A stretch of DNA of 64,000 bases. It comes from Acinetobacter kookii (GTDB lineage Bacteria > Pseudomonadota > Gammaproteobacteria > Pseudomonadales > Moraxellaceae). The stretch covers positions 1 through 64,000 of the forward strand of contig NZ_FMYO01000013.1 of the NCBI RefSeq assembly GCF_900096895.1, in the 5' to 3' direction. The translations under genes and the position numbers were made by a program. The stretch's first letter is position 1, and every line of letters begins with the position of its first letter. Shown here piece by piece: positions 24,747-35,124 of the stretch. A model generated the notes under the pieces. It was given only the letters and a program-made list of their open reading frames with translations, searched no databases and was not told where the DNA came from.

Positions 24747-25955
24747 TTAGTGCTTAACGCCACCTGTACCAAACGCTTCACTGTGAATATTTTCAGCAGG
24801 AATGCCGCGAGCAACCAGCGCCTTTTGCTGTTCAGCCATAAATGGCATTGGGCCGCAGAGATAGTAGTCGGCATTGACAGGTAACAATGCGCTATCCATG
24901 CTGCTTAAGTCCAGGCGACCGGCAACATCATAATCTTCACCTAATTTATCGCCTGGATGTGGGAATTCATAAGCGGTAAATGTGCTGAGGCGTGGATATT
25001 TTGCTTTTAAGTCCTGAATGTGCTGATGCATTGCATGCACTTGTTTGCTACGGCAGGCATGGATGAATGTCACAGGTTGTGGCATATCCAGCGTCACCAG
25101 CTGATTCAGCATGGCAATCATTGGAGTCAGGCCTACACCGCCACTGATAAACACATTACGTTTATTTGGGTCAATCAGGTAAAAATTACCTGTTGGTGCT
25201 GAAACTTCAATTTCTGAACCTTCTGGCAGGCTATGTAAAGTATTCGATACCCAACCTGGAACCATGTCGCCTTTTTGGTCTTCACGTTTTACCGAGATAC
25301 GTAAATAGTCCGCTTGAGGGCTAGTTGAAAGCGTATATTGACGAGGTTGTTTCAAGCCAAGTTCTTCAACGAAAACACGTACTGAAATATATTGGCCCGC
25401 TTCATATTTCGGCAATGCACCGCCATCGACAGGTTGCAGATAGAAAGACGTGATTTCATCACTTTCCACTACTTTTTTGGCAATTTTAAAATTGCGCCAG
25501 CCTAACCAGCTGCCTTTGGTTTGTTGATGCTGATCGTAAATGGCTTTTTCGGTGCTGATGAACAGGTCTGCCAGTTGACCATACGCTGCTGCCCAGGCGC
25601 CAATCAGTGGATCGTCCATTGAAATGCTTAACACTTCACTGATTGAATGGAGCAGGTTTTCACCAACAATATTATAGTCAGGTGCTTGAATGTTCAGGCT
25701 AACGTGTTTATGCGCGATTAACTCAACCACAGGCAACAACACGGAAGGATCTTCAATGTTTTCAGCATAAGCCAACACTGCGCCTGCCAAGGCTTGCGCC
25801 TGTGCACCACTACGCTGATGCCCCATATTAAAAGTTTCTTTTAGATCTGGATTATTGCCCAGCATGCGGTTATAAAAATAACCAGTCAGGGCTACGCCAT
25901 TTTCGCGAAGTACAGGAACTGTTGCTTTTACTAGGTCAATTTGCTGCGGAGTCAT
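24747..25955 (-). CDS. hmp: Flavohemoprotein, nitric oxide dioxygenase
   Basis: Converts nitric oxide to nitrate with O2 and NADH in the cytosol. The 402-residue protein has the globin domain first (B10 Tyr28 in TGYFYNRM, proximal His84 in AHKHVS), then the FAD domain (RQYTLSTSP) and the NAD domain (GGVGLTPM; YLCGPMPFM). The promoter carries an NsrR operator over its -10 box (see 25983-26022), so it should be repressed by the neighbouring nsrR product and induced by nitrosative stress. Confidence 0.96.
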   Translation of the reverse strand: MTPQQIDLVKATVPVLRENGVALTGYFYNRMLGNNPDLKETFNMGHQRSGAQAQALAGAVLAYAENIEDPSVLLPVVELIAHKHVSLNIQAPDYNIVGENLLHSISEVLSISMDDPLIGAWAAAYGQLADLFISTEKAIYDQHQQTKGSWLGWRNFKIAKKVVESDEITSFYLQPVDGGALPKYEAGQYISVRVFVEELGLKQPRQYTLSTSPQADYLRISVKREDQKGDMVPGWVSNTLHSLPEGSEIEVSAPTGNFYLIDPNKRNVFISGGVGLTPMIAMLNQLVTLDMPQPVTFIHACRSKQVHAMHQHIQDLKAKYPRLSTFTAYEFPHPGDKLGEDYDVAGRLDLSSMDSALLPVNADYYLCGPMPFMAEQQKALVARGIPAENIHSEAFGTGGVKH

Positions 25956-25982
25956 GTTTGATCTCTCATGGCGGTTATTTAT

Positions 25983-26022
25983 AAGATGTATTTAAAATAC
26001 ATTTTATAGAATGCTTTGACAA
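25983..26022 (-). promoter_or_regulatory. hmp promoter with overlapping NsrR operator
   Basis: On the reverse strand -35 TTGTCA (26022-26017), a 17-nt spacer and -10 TATTTT (25999-25994) form a good sigma-70 promoter. Covering the -10 is an 11-1-11 inverted repeat, half-sites AAGATGTATTT (25983-25993) and AAATACATTTT (25995-26005) around one A, differing from perfect symmetry at one position. This is the known NsrR site layout. Occupation would block RNA polymerase directly. Confidence 0.85.
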
Positions 26023-26042
26023 TAGGGAAAATCAACAAAACC

Positions 26043-26080
26043 ATAAAAAAATTATGGAATATAAAAATATCCCATAATTT
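26043..26080 (-). terminator. Terminator after the DUF853 ATPase gene
   Basis: AAATTATGG and CCATAATTT pair around a 14-nt loop; the reverse strand continues in TTTT. It separates the gene ending at 26106 from hmp. Confidence 0.7.
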
Positions 26081-26105
26081 CTTAATAATTGATCAGATTA
26101 TTGAA

Positions 26106-27689
26106 TTATCGTTTACCAAATAGTGAACCCAGTAAACCCCGCACGATTTTCTGTCCGGTGCTGCCCCCCAGGCTGCGTGCAGCACTTTTGGCAAAAGTTC
26201 CCACAATATCTTGGGTGAGTTTTTCGCGTTGTTTGGCTGCGCGTTCCGCCTCTTTTTGTTGCTCGCGTGCCAGGCGTTCTTGTTCACGTGCTTGCTGTCT
26301 GGCCAATACTTCCGCTTCCTTAGCTTGCTGTTTTTCTAAAGCCTCCTTTTCTTTCGCTGCTGCTTTTTCTTGTTCTGCCTGAAGGGCTTGCTGTTGCCGT
26401 TCAGCGACTTTGTTTTGCAGCATTTCAAAGGCACTTTCACGGTCCAATTGCTTTTCATACACGCCTGCAATTATGCTTTGATTCATACAGGCTTGACGTT
26501 CTTCATGCGTTATCGGGCTAAAGGAAGAGTAGGGAGGCATTATCCAGCCACGCTCGACCATTTGCGGTGTGCCTTGCTCATCCAGACAGCTAATCAGGGC
26601 TTCACCGACCCCCAGTTCGGTAATGGCCTGATCCACTTTAAATTCAGGATTGGCGCGGAAAGTATCAGCAGCGGTCTTGACGGCTTTTTGGTCTTTAGGG
26701 GTAAAGGCGCGTAGGGCATGTTGCACCCGGTTGCCGAGCTGACCCAGTACGCTTTCAGGTAAATCCAGCGGATTTTGCGTGACAAAGTATATCCCAACAC
26801 CTTTGGAGCGAATTAATCGTACCACCTGTTCAATTTTTTCCTGTAGCGCCGGACTGGCATTGTCAAACAGCAAATGTGCTTCATCAAAGAAGAACACCAG
26901 TTTCGGTTTGTCCAGATCGCCCACTTCAGGCAGCTGTTCAAACAGTTCAGACAGCATCCAGAGCAAAAAGGTGGCGTACAGCTTGGGGGTATTCATCAGT
27001 TTATCGGCAGCCAGCACATTGATGTTGCCGCGCCCCTGGCTGTCAGTCTGAATAAAATCCAGGATGTCGAGTGCAGGTTCACCAAAGAACTTGTCACCGC
27101 CCTGATCGGCCAGTGCCAGTAAATTGCGCTGAATGGCGCCTAAACTTGCGGGAGACAGATTGCCATATTCCGCCTTGAATTCGGCGGCATGTTCACTGAC
27201 ATAAGTCAGCATGGACTTTAAGTCTTTAAAGTCAATCAGCAATAAGCCCTGATCATCGGCAATGCGGAACACTGCTGAAAGTACCCCTTCCTGGGTGTCA
27301 TTCAAGTTCAGGATTTGTGCCAGTAACAGCGGTCCAATTTCAGAAACTGTGCTGCGAATTGGATGGCCTTGCTCGCCAAACAAATCCCAAAATACTACAG
27401 GAGATGCGGCAAAGGGGATGGACTCAATATGCAGGTTTTTGATGCGTTCATCAAACTTTGGATTGCTTTCACCGGCTTTGGCCAGGCTGGAAACATCGCC
27501 TTTGGCATCGGCGAGAAATACGGGCACACCAATGCGGGAAAAATTCTCTGCCAATACTTTTAAGGTGACGGTTTTTCCGGTCCCCGTTGCACCGGCAATC
27601 AGGCCATGACGGTTGGCAAACTGTGAATGTAAAACAATCTCTTGTTGAGTGTTGGTGGTTTTCTTAGCAATAACGAGTGGTGTACCCAT
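26106..27689 (-). CDS. HerA/FtsK-like ATPase of the DUF853 (YjgR) family
   Basis: Predicted P-loop ATPase of 527 residues with Walker A GATGTGKT (33-40), [11 protein letters not shown], Walker [12 protein letters not shown] and a [18 protein letters not shown] sensor region, as in E. coli YjgR (DUF853, HerA-like). A long Gln/Glu/Ala/Lys/Arg-rich coiled coil covers about residues 405-490, ahead of a small glycine-rich C-terminus with basic end (FGKR). The role is unknown; the HerA/FtsK clan pumps DNA. It is a single gene. Confidence 0.85.
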   Translation of the reverse strand: MGTPLVIAKKTTNTQQEIVLHSQFANRHGLIAGATGTGKTVTLKVLAENFSRIGVPVFLADAKGDVSSLAKAGESNPKFDERIKNLHIESIPFAASPVVFWDLFGEQGHPIRSTVSEIGPLLLAQILNLNDTQEGVLSAVFRIADDQGLLLIDFKDLKSMLTYVSEHAAEFKAEYGNLSPASLGAIQRNLLALADQGGDKFFGEPALDILDFIQTDSQGRGNINVLAADKLMNTPKLYATFLLWMLSELFEQLPEVGDLDKPKLVFFFDEAHLLFDNASPALQEKIEQVVRLIRSKGVGIYFVTQNPLDLPESVLGQLGNRVQHALRAFTPKDQKAVKTAADTFRANPEFKVDQAITELGVGEALISCLDEQGTPQMVERGWIMPPYSSFSPITHEERQACMNQSIIAGVYEKQLDRESAFEMLQNKVAERQQQALQAEQEKAAAKEKEALEKQQAKEAEVLARQQAREQERLAREQQKEAERAAKQREKLTQDIVGTFAKSAARSLGGSTGQKIVRGLLGSLFGKR

Positions 27690-27707
27690 ATTTTTTCCTA
27701 TTTTATT

Positions 27708-28910
27708 TTATTCATGTTGTCGTGCAGGCAACTGTTTTAATGCGTTTTCTATATCTTGAATTAAATCTGCCGGATGTTCCAGTCCTATGCAAAAACGAAC
27801 CAGTAAACCTTGTTGTAAATGTGTATGTTCTAAAACACGCATATCTTTCAGGTTATACAGCATAACCAGACTGAGCGGTCCGCCCCAGCTAAAGCCCAGC
27901 TTAAACAGTTCCAGTGCATCGCAGAATCTACGGATATCTGCCAGGGTATATTCAGGTTTGAAAATCACGCTGACCAGACCTGCACTCTGTGCATCTGTGC
28001 AAATTTCTTTCCAATGCAGATGTCCTGCAGATTCTGCATCGGCAGGATGCAGCACTTGGACAAATTCTGGTTGCTGTTTGAGCCAGTGCAGCAGTGTCAG
28101 GCAGCTTTCAGACTGGTGTTGATAGCGCACTTGCATTGAAGCCAGACTGCGTTGGATCTGTGCCACATCGTCGCCCGATACGCTAATCCCCTGAATGGCA
28201 TGCATCCGGAATAACTGGTGATGCAGCTTTTGATCACGGGTCACGACAGAACCCATCAAGATGTCACCGCCACCACTTGGATATTTGGTCAGCGCATGCA
28301 CGGTCATATCCACTGCCAAATGCTCATCGCTAAAATCAAAGGCATTAAAAGCCAGGCCTGCACCCCAGGTATTGTCGAGTGCTGTCAGGATGTTGTGCGC
28401 TTTGGCTTTTTTCACCAGATTGATCAGGTCGGGAAATTCCAGCGTCACGGAACCTGCTGCTTCTAACCAGATGAGTTTGGCTCGATCGGTGGGCTGGAAC
28501 GTCTCCGCATCAATCGGGTTATAGACTCTAACGCTAATACCATAACGCGTTTGCAGATTACGCAGATGTTCCATATTTGGCCCATAAATGTTGTCTGCCA
28601 CCCAGACTTCATCACCCTGAGCAAGAAAACATGAATTCACCAGATTAATGGCGGATAAACCGCTCGGTGCCAGTAAACAATATTCTCCGCCTTCGATCTG
28701 GGCAATATTGTCGCCTAACGTAAAAGTTGTAGGCGTGCCGTGGGTGCCATAACTATAGTCATAGTCATCCGTCCAGTGGCGATTAAACAGTGCATCGGTG
28801 TTCTCAAAAATAATGGTCGATGCACGAAACAGGGGAGGTTGAACCGTAGAAATATATTGTGGGGCCTTTCGTGGTGCATGAATCAGTGCTGTTTGCGCGT
28901 TTTTTTTCAA
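27708..28910 (-). CDS. metC: Cystathionine beta-lyase MetC-type PLP enzyme
   Basis: Cytosolic PLP enzyme of the Cys/Met metabolism family; MetC cleaves cystathionine to homocysteine, pyruvate and ammonia. It has 400 residues with the PLP phosphate-site YSYGTHGTPT, the aspartate in TALDNTWGAG (D179) and the Schiff-base lysine K209 in HALTKYPSGGGD. The start codon is TTG (28910-28908) with a weak AGAG site. MetC is favoured over gamma-synthase or gamma-lyase from this motif set, but subfamily assignment is inference. Confidence 0.85.
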   Translation of the reverse strand: MKKNAQTALIHAPRKAPQYISTVQPPLFRASTIIFENTDALFNRHWTDDYDYSYGTHGTPTTFTLGDNIAQIEGGEYCLLAPSGLSAINLVNSCFLAQGDEVWVADNIYGPNMEHLRNLQTRYGISVRVYNPIDAETFQPTDRAKLIWLEAAGSVTLEFPDLINLVKKAKAHNILTALDNTWGAGLAFNAFDFSDEHLAVDMTVHALTKYPSGGGDILMGSVVTRDQKLHHQLFRMHAIQGISVSGDDVAQIQRSLASMQVRYQHQSESCLTLLHWLKQQPEFVQVLHPADAESAGHLHWKEICTDAQSAGLVSVIFKPEYTLADIRRFCDALELFKLGFSWGGPLSLVMLYNLKDMRVLEHTHLQQGLLVRFCIGLEHPADLIQDIENALKQLPARQHE

Positions 28911-29068
28911 GGTGTTGCTCTAAGTCGTATCAAAATTAACCTTAGCTTAAGAGAAACACGCGGAATAGGCTATATAAATGCCGAAATGTATAGAAAGGTT
29001 AATGCACATATAAAGTTGGCTTCATTCTTGCTAAACCTATAACAAAGCTAGAACAATAGGCGAGGGGC

Positions 29069-29806
29069 ATGAAGTCGCATTTAAAAGTACATTATTTTCA
29101 GCATATTGCTGGCGAAGGGTTCGGCAGTTGTTATCCGTTTTTAAAACAGCACCACGCTAAAATTACCGCAACTGAATTTTTCGCTTTACCTGTAGATCGA
29201 CCGCTCGACATCGAAGCTTTACCGCAAGTGGAAGATGTAGATTTGCTCATCATTATGGGTGGGGCAATGAGTGTGAACGATGAAGCAAATTATCCGTGGT
29301 TGAAAGTGGAAAAGCGCTGGATCAGACGTTATCTGTCTATGGGGAAACCTGCGATTGGTCTGTGTTTAGGTGGGCAACTGATCGCCAATGCTTTGGGGGC
29401 GGCGGTCAGGCGTAATGAACAGCAGGAGTTAGGTTTGACGGAGGTACGCAAGGTGAAGCATGTACCTGAACAGTGCTTTGAGTTGCCAGAACAATTTAAG
29501 GTGATGCAATGGCATAGTGAAACCTTTGAAATCCCGAAAGGTGCTATTCATCTGGCTGAAAATGATGTCTGTCGCAATCAAATGTATCAAATTGGAAAAA
29601 ATGTCTTGGGATTTCAATTTCATCCTGAAATAACTCCCGAAGTGCTACAACTATTTTTAGAAAATGATGAAGAATTAGAGCATTTTTCCGGTCAATATGT
29701 ACAAACTGAACGTCAATTAAAAAGTATGCCTAAAAGTGACTTTATTAAAGGAAATCAGATACTAAACCAAGCTATAGAGTACGTTTTACAAAAAACCTCA
29801 TGCTGA
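29069..29806 (+). CDS. Class I glutamine amidotransferase (GMP synthase-like)
   Basis: Protein of 245 residues of the type 1 glutamine amidotransferase fold. The nucleophile Cys99 sits in GLCLGGQL, with the His and Glu of the triad in FQFHPE; IIMGGAMSVN is the oxyanion strand. Unlike GuaA it has no synthetase domain. Homologs are usually annotated as stand-alone GMP synthase-like amidotransferases; substrate and partner are unknown. GCGAGGGG gives a strong ribosome binding site. The S10 promoter lies 65 nt after its stop. Confidence 0.85.
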   Translation: MKSHLKVHYFQHIAGEGFGSCYPFLKQHHAKITATEFFALPVDRPLDIEALPQVEDVDLLIIMGGAMSVNDEANYPWLKVEKRWIRRYLSMGKPAIGLCLGGQLIANALGAAVRRNEQQELGLTEVRKVKHVPEQCFELPEQFKVMQWHSETFEIPKGAIHLAENDVCRNQMYQIGKNVLGFQFHPEITPEVLQLFLENDEELEHFSGQYVQTERQLKSMPKSDFIKGNQILNQAIEYVLQKTSC

Positions 29807-29870
29807 CTTATTTTTAAACAAGAGACTCAATAGATAAACGTAAAAAAAGAGGAAAAAGTTAAAAAGAGAT

Positions 29871-29907
29871 TTGCTTAAGCGTTAAACAATCGCTATAATG
29901 GGCGACC
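29871..29907 (+). promoter_or_regulatory. Promoter of the S10-spc ribosomal protein cluster
   Basis: TTGCTT (29871-29876), a 17-nt spacer and a consensus TATAAT (29894-29899), followed by GGGCGAC. The GC-rich discriminator is typical of promoters under stringent (ppGpp) control. The start would be about 29905. Confidence 0.85.
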
Positions 29908-30075
29908 CTTTGATGAAAGGGGGTTGGCTACGAATAAAGTAGTTAACATCGTGACAGTCGTGGCATCGATCATGACCTTAGTGATATTTCACTGCTCTTG
30001 ACACTTGCCCTCATTAAAGTGGGGTGAGATGCGTCAAGAGTGATTCTTTATATATTTGGCTTGGAGTTAACTGGT
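29908..30075 (+). promoter_or_regulatory. S10 operon leader, candidate L4 autoregulatory region
   Basis: The leader is about 170 nt. CCCTTT...AAAGGG lies near its start, and CTCTTGAC (29995-30002) pairs with GTCAAGAG (30033-30040) around an inner C-rich/G-rich hairpin, followed by the U-rich TGATTCTTTATATATTT. In E. coli, L4 binds such a hairpin and causes attenuation. The resemblance here is in layout only. Confidence 0.45.
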
Positions 30076-30387
30076 ATGTCTAACCAGAGAATTCGTATCC
30101 GTCTTAAGTCTTTTGATCACCGTTTAATTGATCAGTCGGCTCAAGAGATCGTAGAAACAGCAAAACGTACTGGCGCACAAGTTTGTGGTCCAATCCCGAT
30201 GCCTACTCGCATCGAACGTTTCAACGTTTTAACATCACCACACGTTAACAAAGATGCGCGTGACCAATACGAGATCCGCACTTACAAACGTTTGATCGAC
30301 ATCGTTCAACCTACAGATAAAACTGTTGATGCATTGATGAAGTTAGATCTTGCAGCTGGTGTTGATGTTCAGATCGCTTTGGGTTAA
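30076..30387 (+). CDS. rpsJ: 30S ribosomal protein S10 (NusE)
   Basis: Small-subunit protein, also NusE in antitermination complexes. ATG 30076 ([15 protein letters not shown], 103 residues) has GGAG upstream; the frame upstream of this is leader. [21 protein letters not shown] (read as [12 protein letters not shown] then TSPHVNKD) is the conserved loop. First gene of the cluster. Confidence 0.98.
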
Positions 30388-30433
30388 GGCTTTCGGGTTA
30401 ATTAACACTCTAAGTTAATTAGGCCGCTTTTTT
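30388..30433 (+). terminator. Possible attenuator hairpin between rpsJ and rplC
   Basis: TTAATTAA (30398-30405) pairs with TTAATTA (30415-30421), with GGC/GCC flanks, followed by GC and six T (30428-30433). The stem is AT-rich, so only partial termination is expected. Confidence 0.35.
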
Positions 30434-30447
30434 AGAGGTTTATGCAC

Positions 30448-31086
30448 ATGGCTATTGGTTTAGTCGGTCGCAAGTGCGGTATGACACGTATCTTTACAGA
30501 TGCTGGTGTTTCTGTACCTGTAACAGTGATTGAGGTTGATCCTAACCGCATCACTCAAATCAAAACGCTTGAAACTGATGGTTATCAAGCGATTCAAATC
30601 ACTACTGGTGAACGTCGCGAATCTCGCGTAACTAATGCTCAGAAAGGTCACTTTGCGAAAGCTGGTGTTGCTGCTGGTCGTCTGGTTCAAGAATTCCGCG
30701 TTTCAGAAGCTGAGCTTGAAGGTCGTGAAGTTGGCGCTACTATCGGTGTAGATCTGTTTGCAGTTGGTCAAATCGTTGACGTAACTGGTCAGTCTAAAGG
30801 TAAAGGTTTCCAAGGTGGTGTTAAGCGTTGGAACTTCCGTACTCAAGACGCTACTCACGGTAACTCTGTTTCTCACCGTGTTCTAGGTTCTACAGGTCAA
30901 AACCAGACTCCTGGTCGCGTGTTCAAAGGCAAAAAAATGGCTGGCCATTTAGGTGCTGAACGCGTAACTACACAGGGTCTTGAAATCGTTGCTATCGACG
31001 CTGAACGTTCAGTTCTTGTTGTGAAAGGCGCGGTTCCTGGTGCTACTGGTGGCGACGTAACTGTTCGTCCTACGATCAAGGCCTGA
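30448..31086 (+). CDS. rplC: 50S ribosomal protein L3
   Basis: Large-subunit assembly-initiating protein, 212 residues from ATG 30448 ([16 protein letters not shown]). The [21 protein letters not shown] loop (split: [21 protein letters not shown]) reaches towards the peptidyl transferase centre and carries the Gln that PrmB methylates in E. coli. An ATG two codons upstream (30442) has closer spacing to AGAGG and cannot be excluded. Confidence 0.98.
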   Translation: MAIGLVGRKCGMTRIFTDAGVSVPVTVIEVDPNRITQIKTLETDGYQAIQITTGERRESRVTNAQKGHFAKAGVAAGRLVQEFRVSEAELEGREVGATIGVDLFAVGQIVDVTGQSKGKGFQGGVKRWNFRTQDATHGNSVSHRVLGSTGQNQTPGRVFKGKKMAGHLGAERVTTQGLEIVAIDAERSVLVVKGAVPGATGGDVTVRPTIKA

Positions 31087-31097
31087 GGGGAAATAAC

Positions 31098-31700
31098 GTG
31101 AATTTAAATACTGTTTCCGGCTCTGCTGTTGAATTATCAGAAGTTGCGTTCGGTCGTGAATTTAATGAAGCTCTTGTACACCAAGTTGTTACAGCTTACT
31201 TAGCTGGTGGTCGTCAAGGTTCTAAAGCTCAAAAATCACGTGCAGACGTTTCTGGCGGTGGTAAAAAACCATTCCGTCAAAAAGGTACTGGCCGCGCTCG
31301 TGCTGGTTCTATTCGTAGCCCAATCTGGGTTGGCGGTGGTAAAACTTTTGCTGCTCGTCCACAAGACTGGTCTCAAAAAGTAAACCGTAAAATGTATCGC
31401 GGTGCTATGCAATGCATCCTGGCTGAACTTGTTCGTCAAGATCGCTTGGTTTTAGTTGAAGAGTTTGCTGTTGCAGCTCCAAAAACTAAAGAGTTGCTTG
31501 CAAAACTTAACGACTTGAATGCTACTCGTGCATTGATCGTTACTGATGCTGTTGATGAGAACTTGTATCTTGCTGCACGTAACATTCCACACGTTGATGT
31601 GGTTGATGCTGCTGCAATCGATCCTGTTAGCTTGATCGCGTTCGACAAAGTTGTTATGTCTGTAGCTGCTGCTAAGAAAATTGAGGTAGAACTCGGATGA
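31098..31700 (+). CDS. rplD: 50S ribosomal protein L4
   Basis: Large-subunit protein of the exit tunnel and, in E. coli, the autoregulator of its own operon. It has 200 residues and starts with GTG ([15 protein letters not shown]), GAGGGG upstream. The long tunnel loop [20 protein letters not shown] is intact. It overlaps rplW by 4 nt. Confidence 0.98.
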   Translation: MNLNTVSGSAVELSEVAFGREFNEALVHQVVTAYLAGGRQGSKAQKSRADVSGGGKKPFRQKGTGRARAGSIRSPIWVGGGKTFAARPQDWSQKVNRKMYRGAMQCILAELVRQDRLVLVEEFAVAAPKTKELLAKLNDLNATRALIVTDAVDENLYLAARNIPHVDVVDAAAIDPVSLIAFDKVVMSVAAAKKIEVELG

Positions 31701-32017
31701 ACAACGAACGTATCTATCAAGTCCTACAAGGACCTGTATTCTCAGAAAAAGCACAAGTTTTAGGTGAAACTGCTGGTGTTCAAGTTTTTAAAGTTGCACT
31801 TGATGCAAACAAGCTTGAAATCAAAAAAGCAGTGGAACAACTCTTTGGTGTTCAAGTTGTTAAAGTTAACACAACGATCACTAAAGGTAAGACTAAACGC
31901 TTTGGTAAAACATTAGGACGTCGTTCTGATGTTAAAAAAGCATACGTCACCCTGAAAGCTGGCCAAGATGTTGAAATGGCTGACTTGGGCGATACCGCTG
32001 AAAGCGCAGCGGAATAA
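31697..32017 (+). CDS. rplW: 50S ribosomal protein L23
   Basis: Exit-site protein that docks SRP and trigger factor. It has 106 residues: [19 protein letters not shown], then the conserved [21 protein letters not shown]. Translation is coupled to rplD through an ATGA overlap. Confidence 0.98.
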   Translation: MNNERIYQVLQGPVFSEKAQVLGETAGVQVFKVALDANKLEIKKAVEQLFGVQVVKVNTTITKGKTKRFGKTLGRRSDVKKAYVTLKAGQDVEMADLGDTAESAAE

Positions 32018-32028
32018 GGACGAGAATT

Positions 32029-32853
32029 ATGCCTATTCAAAAATGTAAGCCAACGTCACCAGGACGTCGCTTTGTAGAGAAAGTCGTTCACGACCATCTT
32101 CACAAAGGCGCGCCTTATGCTCCGTTGGTTGAAGCTAAAAAACGTACTGGTGGTCGTAATAACAACGGTCACATTACAACTCGTCACGTTGGTGGTGGTC
32201 ATAAACAACACTACCGTATCGTTGACTTCAAACGTAACAAAGACGGCATTCCAGCTGTAGTTGAACGTATTGAATACGATCCTAACCGTACAGCGCATAT
32301 TGCTTTGTTAAAGTATGCTGACGGTGAACGTCGTTACATCATTGCGCCTAAAGGTTTGCGTGCTGGTGATAAAGTACAATCTGGTAACGATGCTCCAATC
32401 CGTCCAGGTAACTGCTTGCCACTTCGCAACATGCCTATCGGTTCTACTCTTCACAACATCGAACTTAAAATCGGTAAAGGCGCGCAATTAGCTCGTTCAG
32501 CTGGTACTTCTGTTCAGTTGTTGGGTCGTGACGGTTCTTACGCTATCGTTCGTTTACGTTCTGGTGAAATGCGTAAAATTCACGTTGAATGCCGTGCTGT
32601 TTTGGGTGAAGTTTCTAACTCAGAAAGCAACCTTCGTTCACTAGGTAAAGCTGGTGCATCACGCTGGCGTGGTGTTCGTCCTACCGTTCGTGGTATGGCG
32701 ATGAACCCGGTTGACCATCCACACGGTGGTGGTGAAGGGCGTAACAAAGGTATTCAACCTGTAAGCCCATGGGGTCAAAAAGCTAAAGGGTACAAGACAC
32801 GTACCAACAAGCGTACGACTAAGATGATTATTCGCGACCGTCGCGTTAAGTAA
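32029..32853 (+). CDS. rplB: 50S ribosomal protein L2
   Basis: Core large-subunit protein near the peptidyl transferase centre, 274 residues. The conserved C-terminal [17 protein letters not shown] contains the histidine needed for activity. It lies 11 nt after rplW. Confidence 0.98.
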   Translation: MPIQKCKPTSPGRRFVEKVVHDHLHKGAPYAPLVEAKKRTGGRNNNGHITTRHVGGGHKQHYRIVDFKRNKDGIPAVVERIEYDPNRTAHIALLKYADGERRYIIAPKGLRAGDKVQSGNDAPIRPGNCLPLRNMPIGSTLHNIELKIGKGAQLARSAGTSVQLLGRDGSYAIVRLRSGEMRKIHVECRAVLGEVSNSESNLRSLGKAGASRWRGVRPTVRGMAMNPVDHPHGGGEGRNKGIQPVSPWGQKAKGYKTRTNKRTTKMIIRDRRVK

Positions 32854-32872
32854 CAAGTAAAGGAATCTGACA

Positions 32873-33148
32873 ATGCCTCGTTCTCTGAAAAAAGGCCCAT
32901 TCGTCGATGCGCACTTGTTCGCTAAGGTTGAAGCGGCTGTAGCGAGTAACTCTCGCAAGCCGATCAAAACTTGGTCGCGTCGTTCGATGATTCTCCCAGA
33001 TTTTGTTGGTTTAACAATTTCTGTTCATAATGGTCGTAACCATGTTCCAGTGATCGTATCTGAACACATGGTTGGTCATAAACTCGGTGAATTCGCGCCA
33101 ACTCGTACCTATCGTGGTCACGGTGTTGACAAGAAATCTAAACGTTAA
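32873..33148 (+). CDS. rpsS: 30S ribosomal protein S19
   Basis: Small-subunit head protein contacting S13, 91 residues, starting [15 protein letters not shown] and ending with the basic [20 protein letters not shown] lies ahead of the ATG. Confidence 0.98.
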   Translation: MPRSLKKGPFVDAHLFAKVEAAVASNSRKPIKTWSRRSMILPDFVGLTISVHNGRNHVPVIVSEHMVGHKLGEFAPTRTYRGHGVDKKSKR

Positions 33149-33154
33149 GGTGCG

Positions 33155-33487
33155 ATGATGGAAGTTACTGCTAAATTACGCGGTGCCGCTATCTCGGCAC
33201 AAAAAGCACGTTTGGTTGCAGATCTGATCCGTGGCAAATCTGTTGCTCACGCTTTAAATATCTTGAACTTCAGCAACAAAAAAGCTGCAGTTTTAGTTAA
33301 AAAAGCGTTGGAATCTGCAATTGCAAACGCTGAACATAATAACAGTTTAGATGTAGACGACCTTACAGTATCTACGATTTACGTTGACGAAGGCATCAGC
33401 CTTAAACGTATTATGCCACGTGCTAAAGGCCGTGCAGATCGTATTACTAAGCGTACTTGTCACATCACCGTTAAGGTAGGGGTTTGA
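33155..33487 (+). CDS. rplV: 50S ribosomal protein L22
   Basis: Exit-tunnel constriction protein, 110 residues from the first of two consecutive ATG codons. The beta-hairpin loop [17 protein letters not shown] lines the tunnel; changes here give macrolide resistance in other species. The next gene starts 1 nt after the stop. Confidence 0.97.
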   Translation: MMEVTAKLRGAAISAQKARLVADLIRGKSVAHALNILNFSNKKAAVLVKKALESAIANAEHNNSLDVDDLTVSTIYVDEGISLKRIMPRAKGRADRITKRTCHITVKVGV

Positions 33488-33488
33488 T

Positions 33489-34241
33489 ATGGGTCAGAAG
33501 GTTCATCCAATCGGTATCCGCCTAGGTGTTGTGAAACGTCATAACGCTAACTGGTATGCGAATCCGAAACAATACGCTGAATACTTGCTTAAAGATTTGC
33601 AAGTTCGTGAGTTTTTAACTAAAAAACTTAAGAACGCAATGGTAAGCAATATTCTTATCGAACGTCCAACAGGCGCTGCTAAAATTACGATTAGCACTGC
33701 TCGTCCTGGTATCGTGATCGGTAAAAAAGGCGAAGACATTGAAAAATTACAACGCGAATTAACATCTATTATGGGTGTTCCTGCGCAAGTAAGCATCAAC
33801 GAAATCGATCGCCCAGACTTAGACGCTCGTTTAGTTGCTGAAGCAATCGCTTCTCAATTAGAGAAACGTGTAATGTTCCGTCGTGCTATGAAGCGTGCGG
33901 TTCAAAACACTATGCGTGCTGGTGCTAAAGGTATCAAAGTTGAAGTTTCTGGTCGTTTAGGTGGTGCTGAGATTGCTCGTACTGAGTGGTATCGTGAAGG
34001 TCGTGTACCTTTGCATACGCTTCGTGCAGACATCGACTACTCAACTATGCGTGCTGAAACGACTTACGGTACGATTGGTGTTAAAGTTTGGATTTTCCGT
34101 GGTGAGATCTTAGGTGGCATGAAACAAGTCATGAACCCTGCTCCTGCTGAAGAACGTCCAGCTAAACGCGGTCGCGGTCGTGGTGAAGGTCAAGAGCGTC
34201 GTGGTCGTCGCAATGATCGTTCTGCTGAAAAAGGAGAATAA
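33489..34241 (+). CDS. rpsC: 30S ribosomal protein S3
   Basis: Small-subunit mRNA-entry protein, 250 residues, with KH domain [14 protein letters not shown]. The C-terminal tail (about 215-250) is Arg/Gly/Glu-rich and longer than in E. coli (233 residues). Confidence 0.98.
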   Translation: MGQKVHPIGIRLGVVKRHNANWYANPKQYAEYLLKDLQVREFLTKKLKNAMVSNILIERPTGAAKITISTARPGIVIGKKGEDIEKLQRELTSIMGVPAQVSINEIDRPDLDARLVAEAIASQLEKRVMFRRAMKRAVQNTMRAGAKGIKVEVSGRLGGAEIARTEWYREGRVPLHTLRADIDYSTMRAETTYGTIGVKVWIFRGEILGGMKQVMNPAPAEERPAKRGRGRGEGQERRGRRNDRSAEKGE

Positions 34242-34244
34242 TCC

Positions 34245-34658
34245 ATGTTGCAACCTAAACGTACTAAATTCCGCAAAGTGCAAAAAGGCCGTAACACTGG
34301 TCTAGCACACCGTGGTAGCACAGTATCTTTCGGTACTATCGCACTTAAATCTATTGAACGTGGTCAAATGACTGCGCGTCAAATTGAAGCTGCGCGTCGT
34401 ACAATCAGCCGTCGTATTAAACGTGGTGGTAAGATCTTTATCCGTGTTTTCCCGGACAAGCCAATTACTGAAAAACCATTAGAAGTTCGTATGGGTAAAG
34501 GTAAAGGTTCTGTGGAATACTGGGTTTGCCAAATCAAACCAGGTAAAGTCTTGTACGAAATTGATGGTGTTAACGAAGAATTGGCTCGTGAAGCATTTAC
34601 GCTAGCAGCTGCTAAACTTCCGTTTAAAACCACTATCGTGACTCGGACGGTAATGTAA
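34245..34658 (+). CDS. rplP: 50S ribosomal protein L16
   Basis: Large-subunit protein near the A-site tRNA elbow, 137 residues, [17 protein letters not shown] start and conserved [14 protein letters not shown]. It overlaps rpmC by one nucleotide. Confidence 0.98.
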   Translation: MLQPKRTKFRKVQKGRNTGLAHRGSTVSFGTIALKSIERGQMTARQIEAARRTISRRIKRGGKIFIRVFPDKPITEKPLEVRMGKGKGSVEYWVCQIKPGKVLYEIDGVNEELAREAFTLAAAKLPFKTTIVTRTVM

Positions 34659-34855
34659 TGAAAACTAAAGATCTACGTGAAAAATCGGTAGAAGAGTTGA
34701 CAGCTTTGCTTGATGAGCAACAGCTTAACCAATTCCGTCTTCGTATGGCTAAGGCAACTGGTCAATTGGGTAAATCGCACGAAGTTGCACTTACTCGTAA
34801 GACTATTGCTCGTATCAAGACACTCCTTACCGAAAAACAGGGGAACGGACAATGA
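34658..34855 (+). CDS. rpmC: 50S ribosomal protein L29
   Basis: Small helical exit-site protein, 65 residues: [14 protein letters not shown], then [11 protein letters not shown] and [15 protein letters not shown]. It overlaps both neighbours (1 nt with rplP, 4 nt with rpsQ). Confidence 0.97.
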   Translation: MKTKDLREKSVEELTALLDEQQLNQFRLRMAKATGQLGKSHEVALTRKTIARIKTLLTEKQGNGQ

Positions 34856-35109
34856 GTGAACAAACAGTTCGCACGTTAACCGGTAAAGTTGTAAGCGACA
34901 AAATGGACAAGTCTATTGTTGTGCTTATTGAACGCCGCGTTCAACACCCGTTGTATGGCAAATCAATCCGCCGTTCAACTAAATTACACGCTCATGATGA
35001 GAACAATGTTGCTAAAACTGGCGACGTAGTGACCATTAAAGAAAGCCGCCCAATTTCTAAAACTAAGTCTTGGACTTTAGTTGAAGTGATTGAAGCAGCT
35101 GCTGAGTAA
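34852..35109 (+). CDS. rpsQ: 30S ribosomal protein S17
   Basis: Primary 16S-binding OB-fold protein, 85 residues, with [16 protein letters not shown] and [13 protein letters not shown]. Last gene of the S10 part; a large hairpin follows. Confidence 0.98.
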   Translation: MSEQTVRTLTGKVVSDKMDKSIVVLIERRVQHPLYGKSIRRSTKLHAHDENNVAKTGDVVTIKESRPISKTKSWTLVEVIEAAAE

Positions 35110-35124
35110 TTAGACGTTCTTGTT

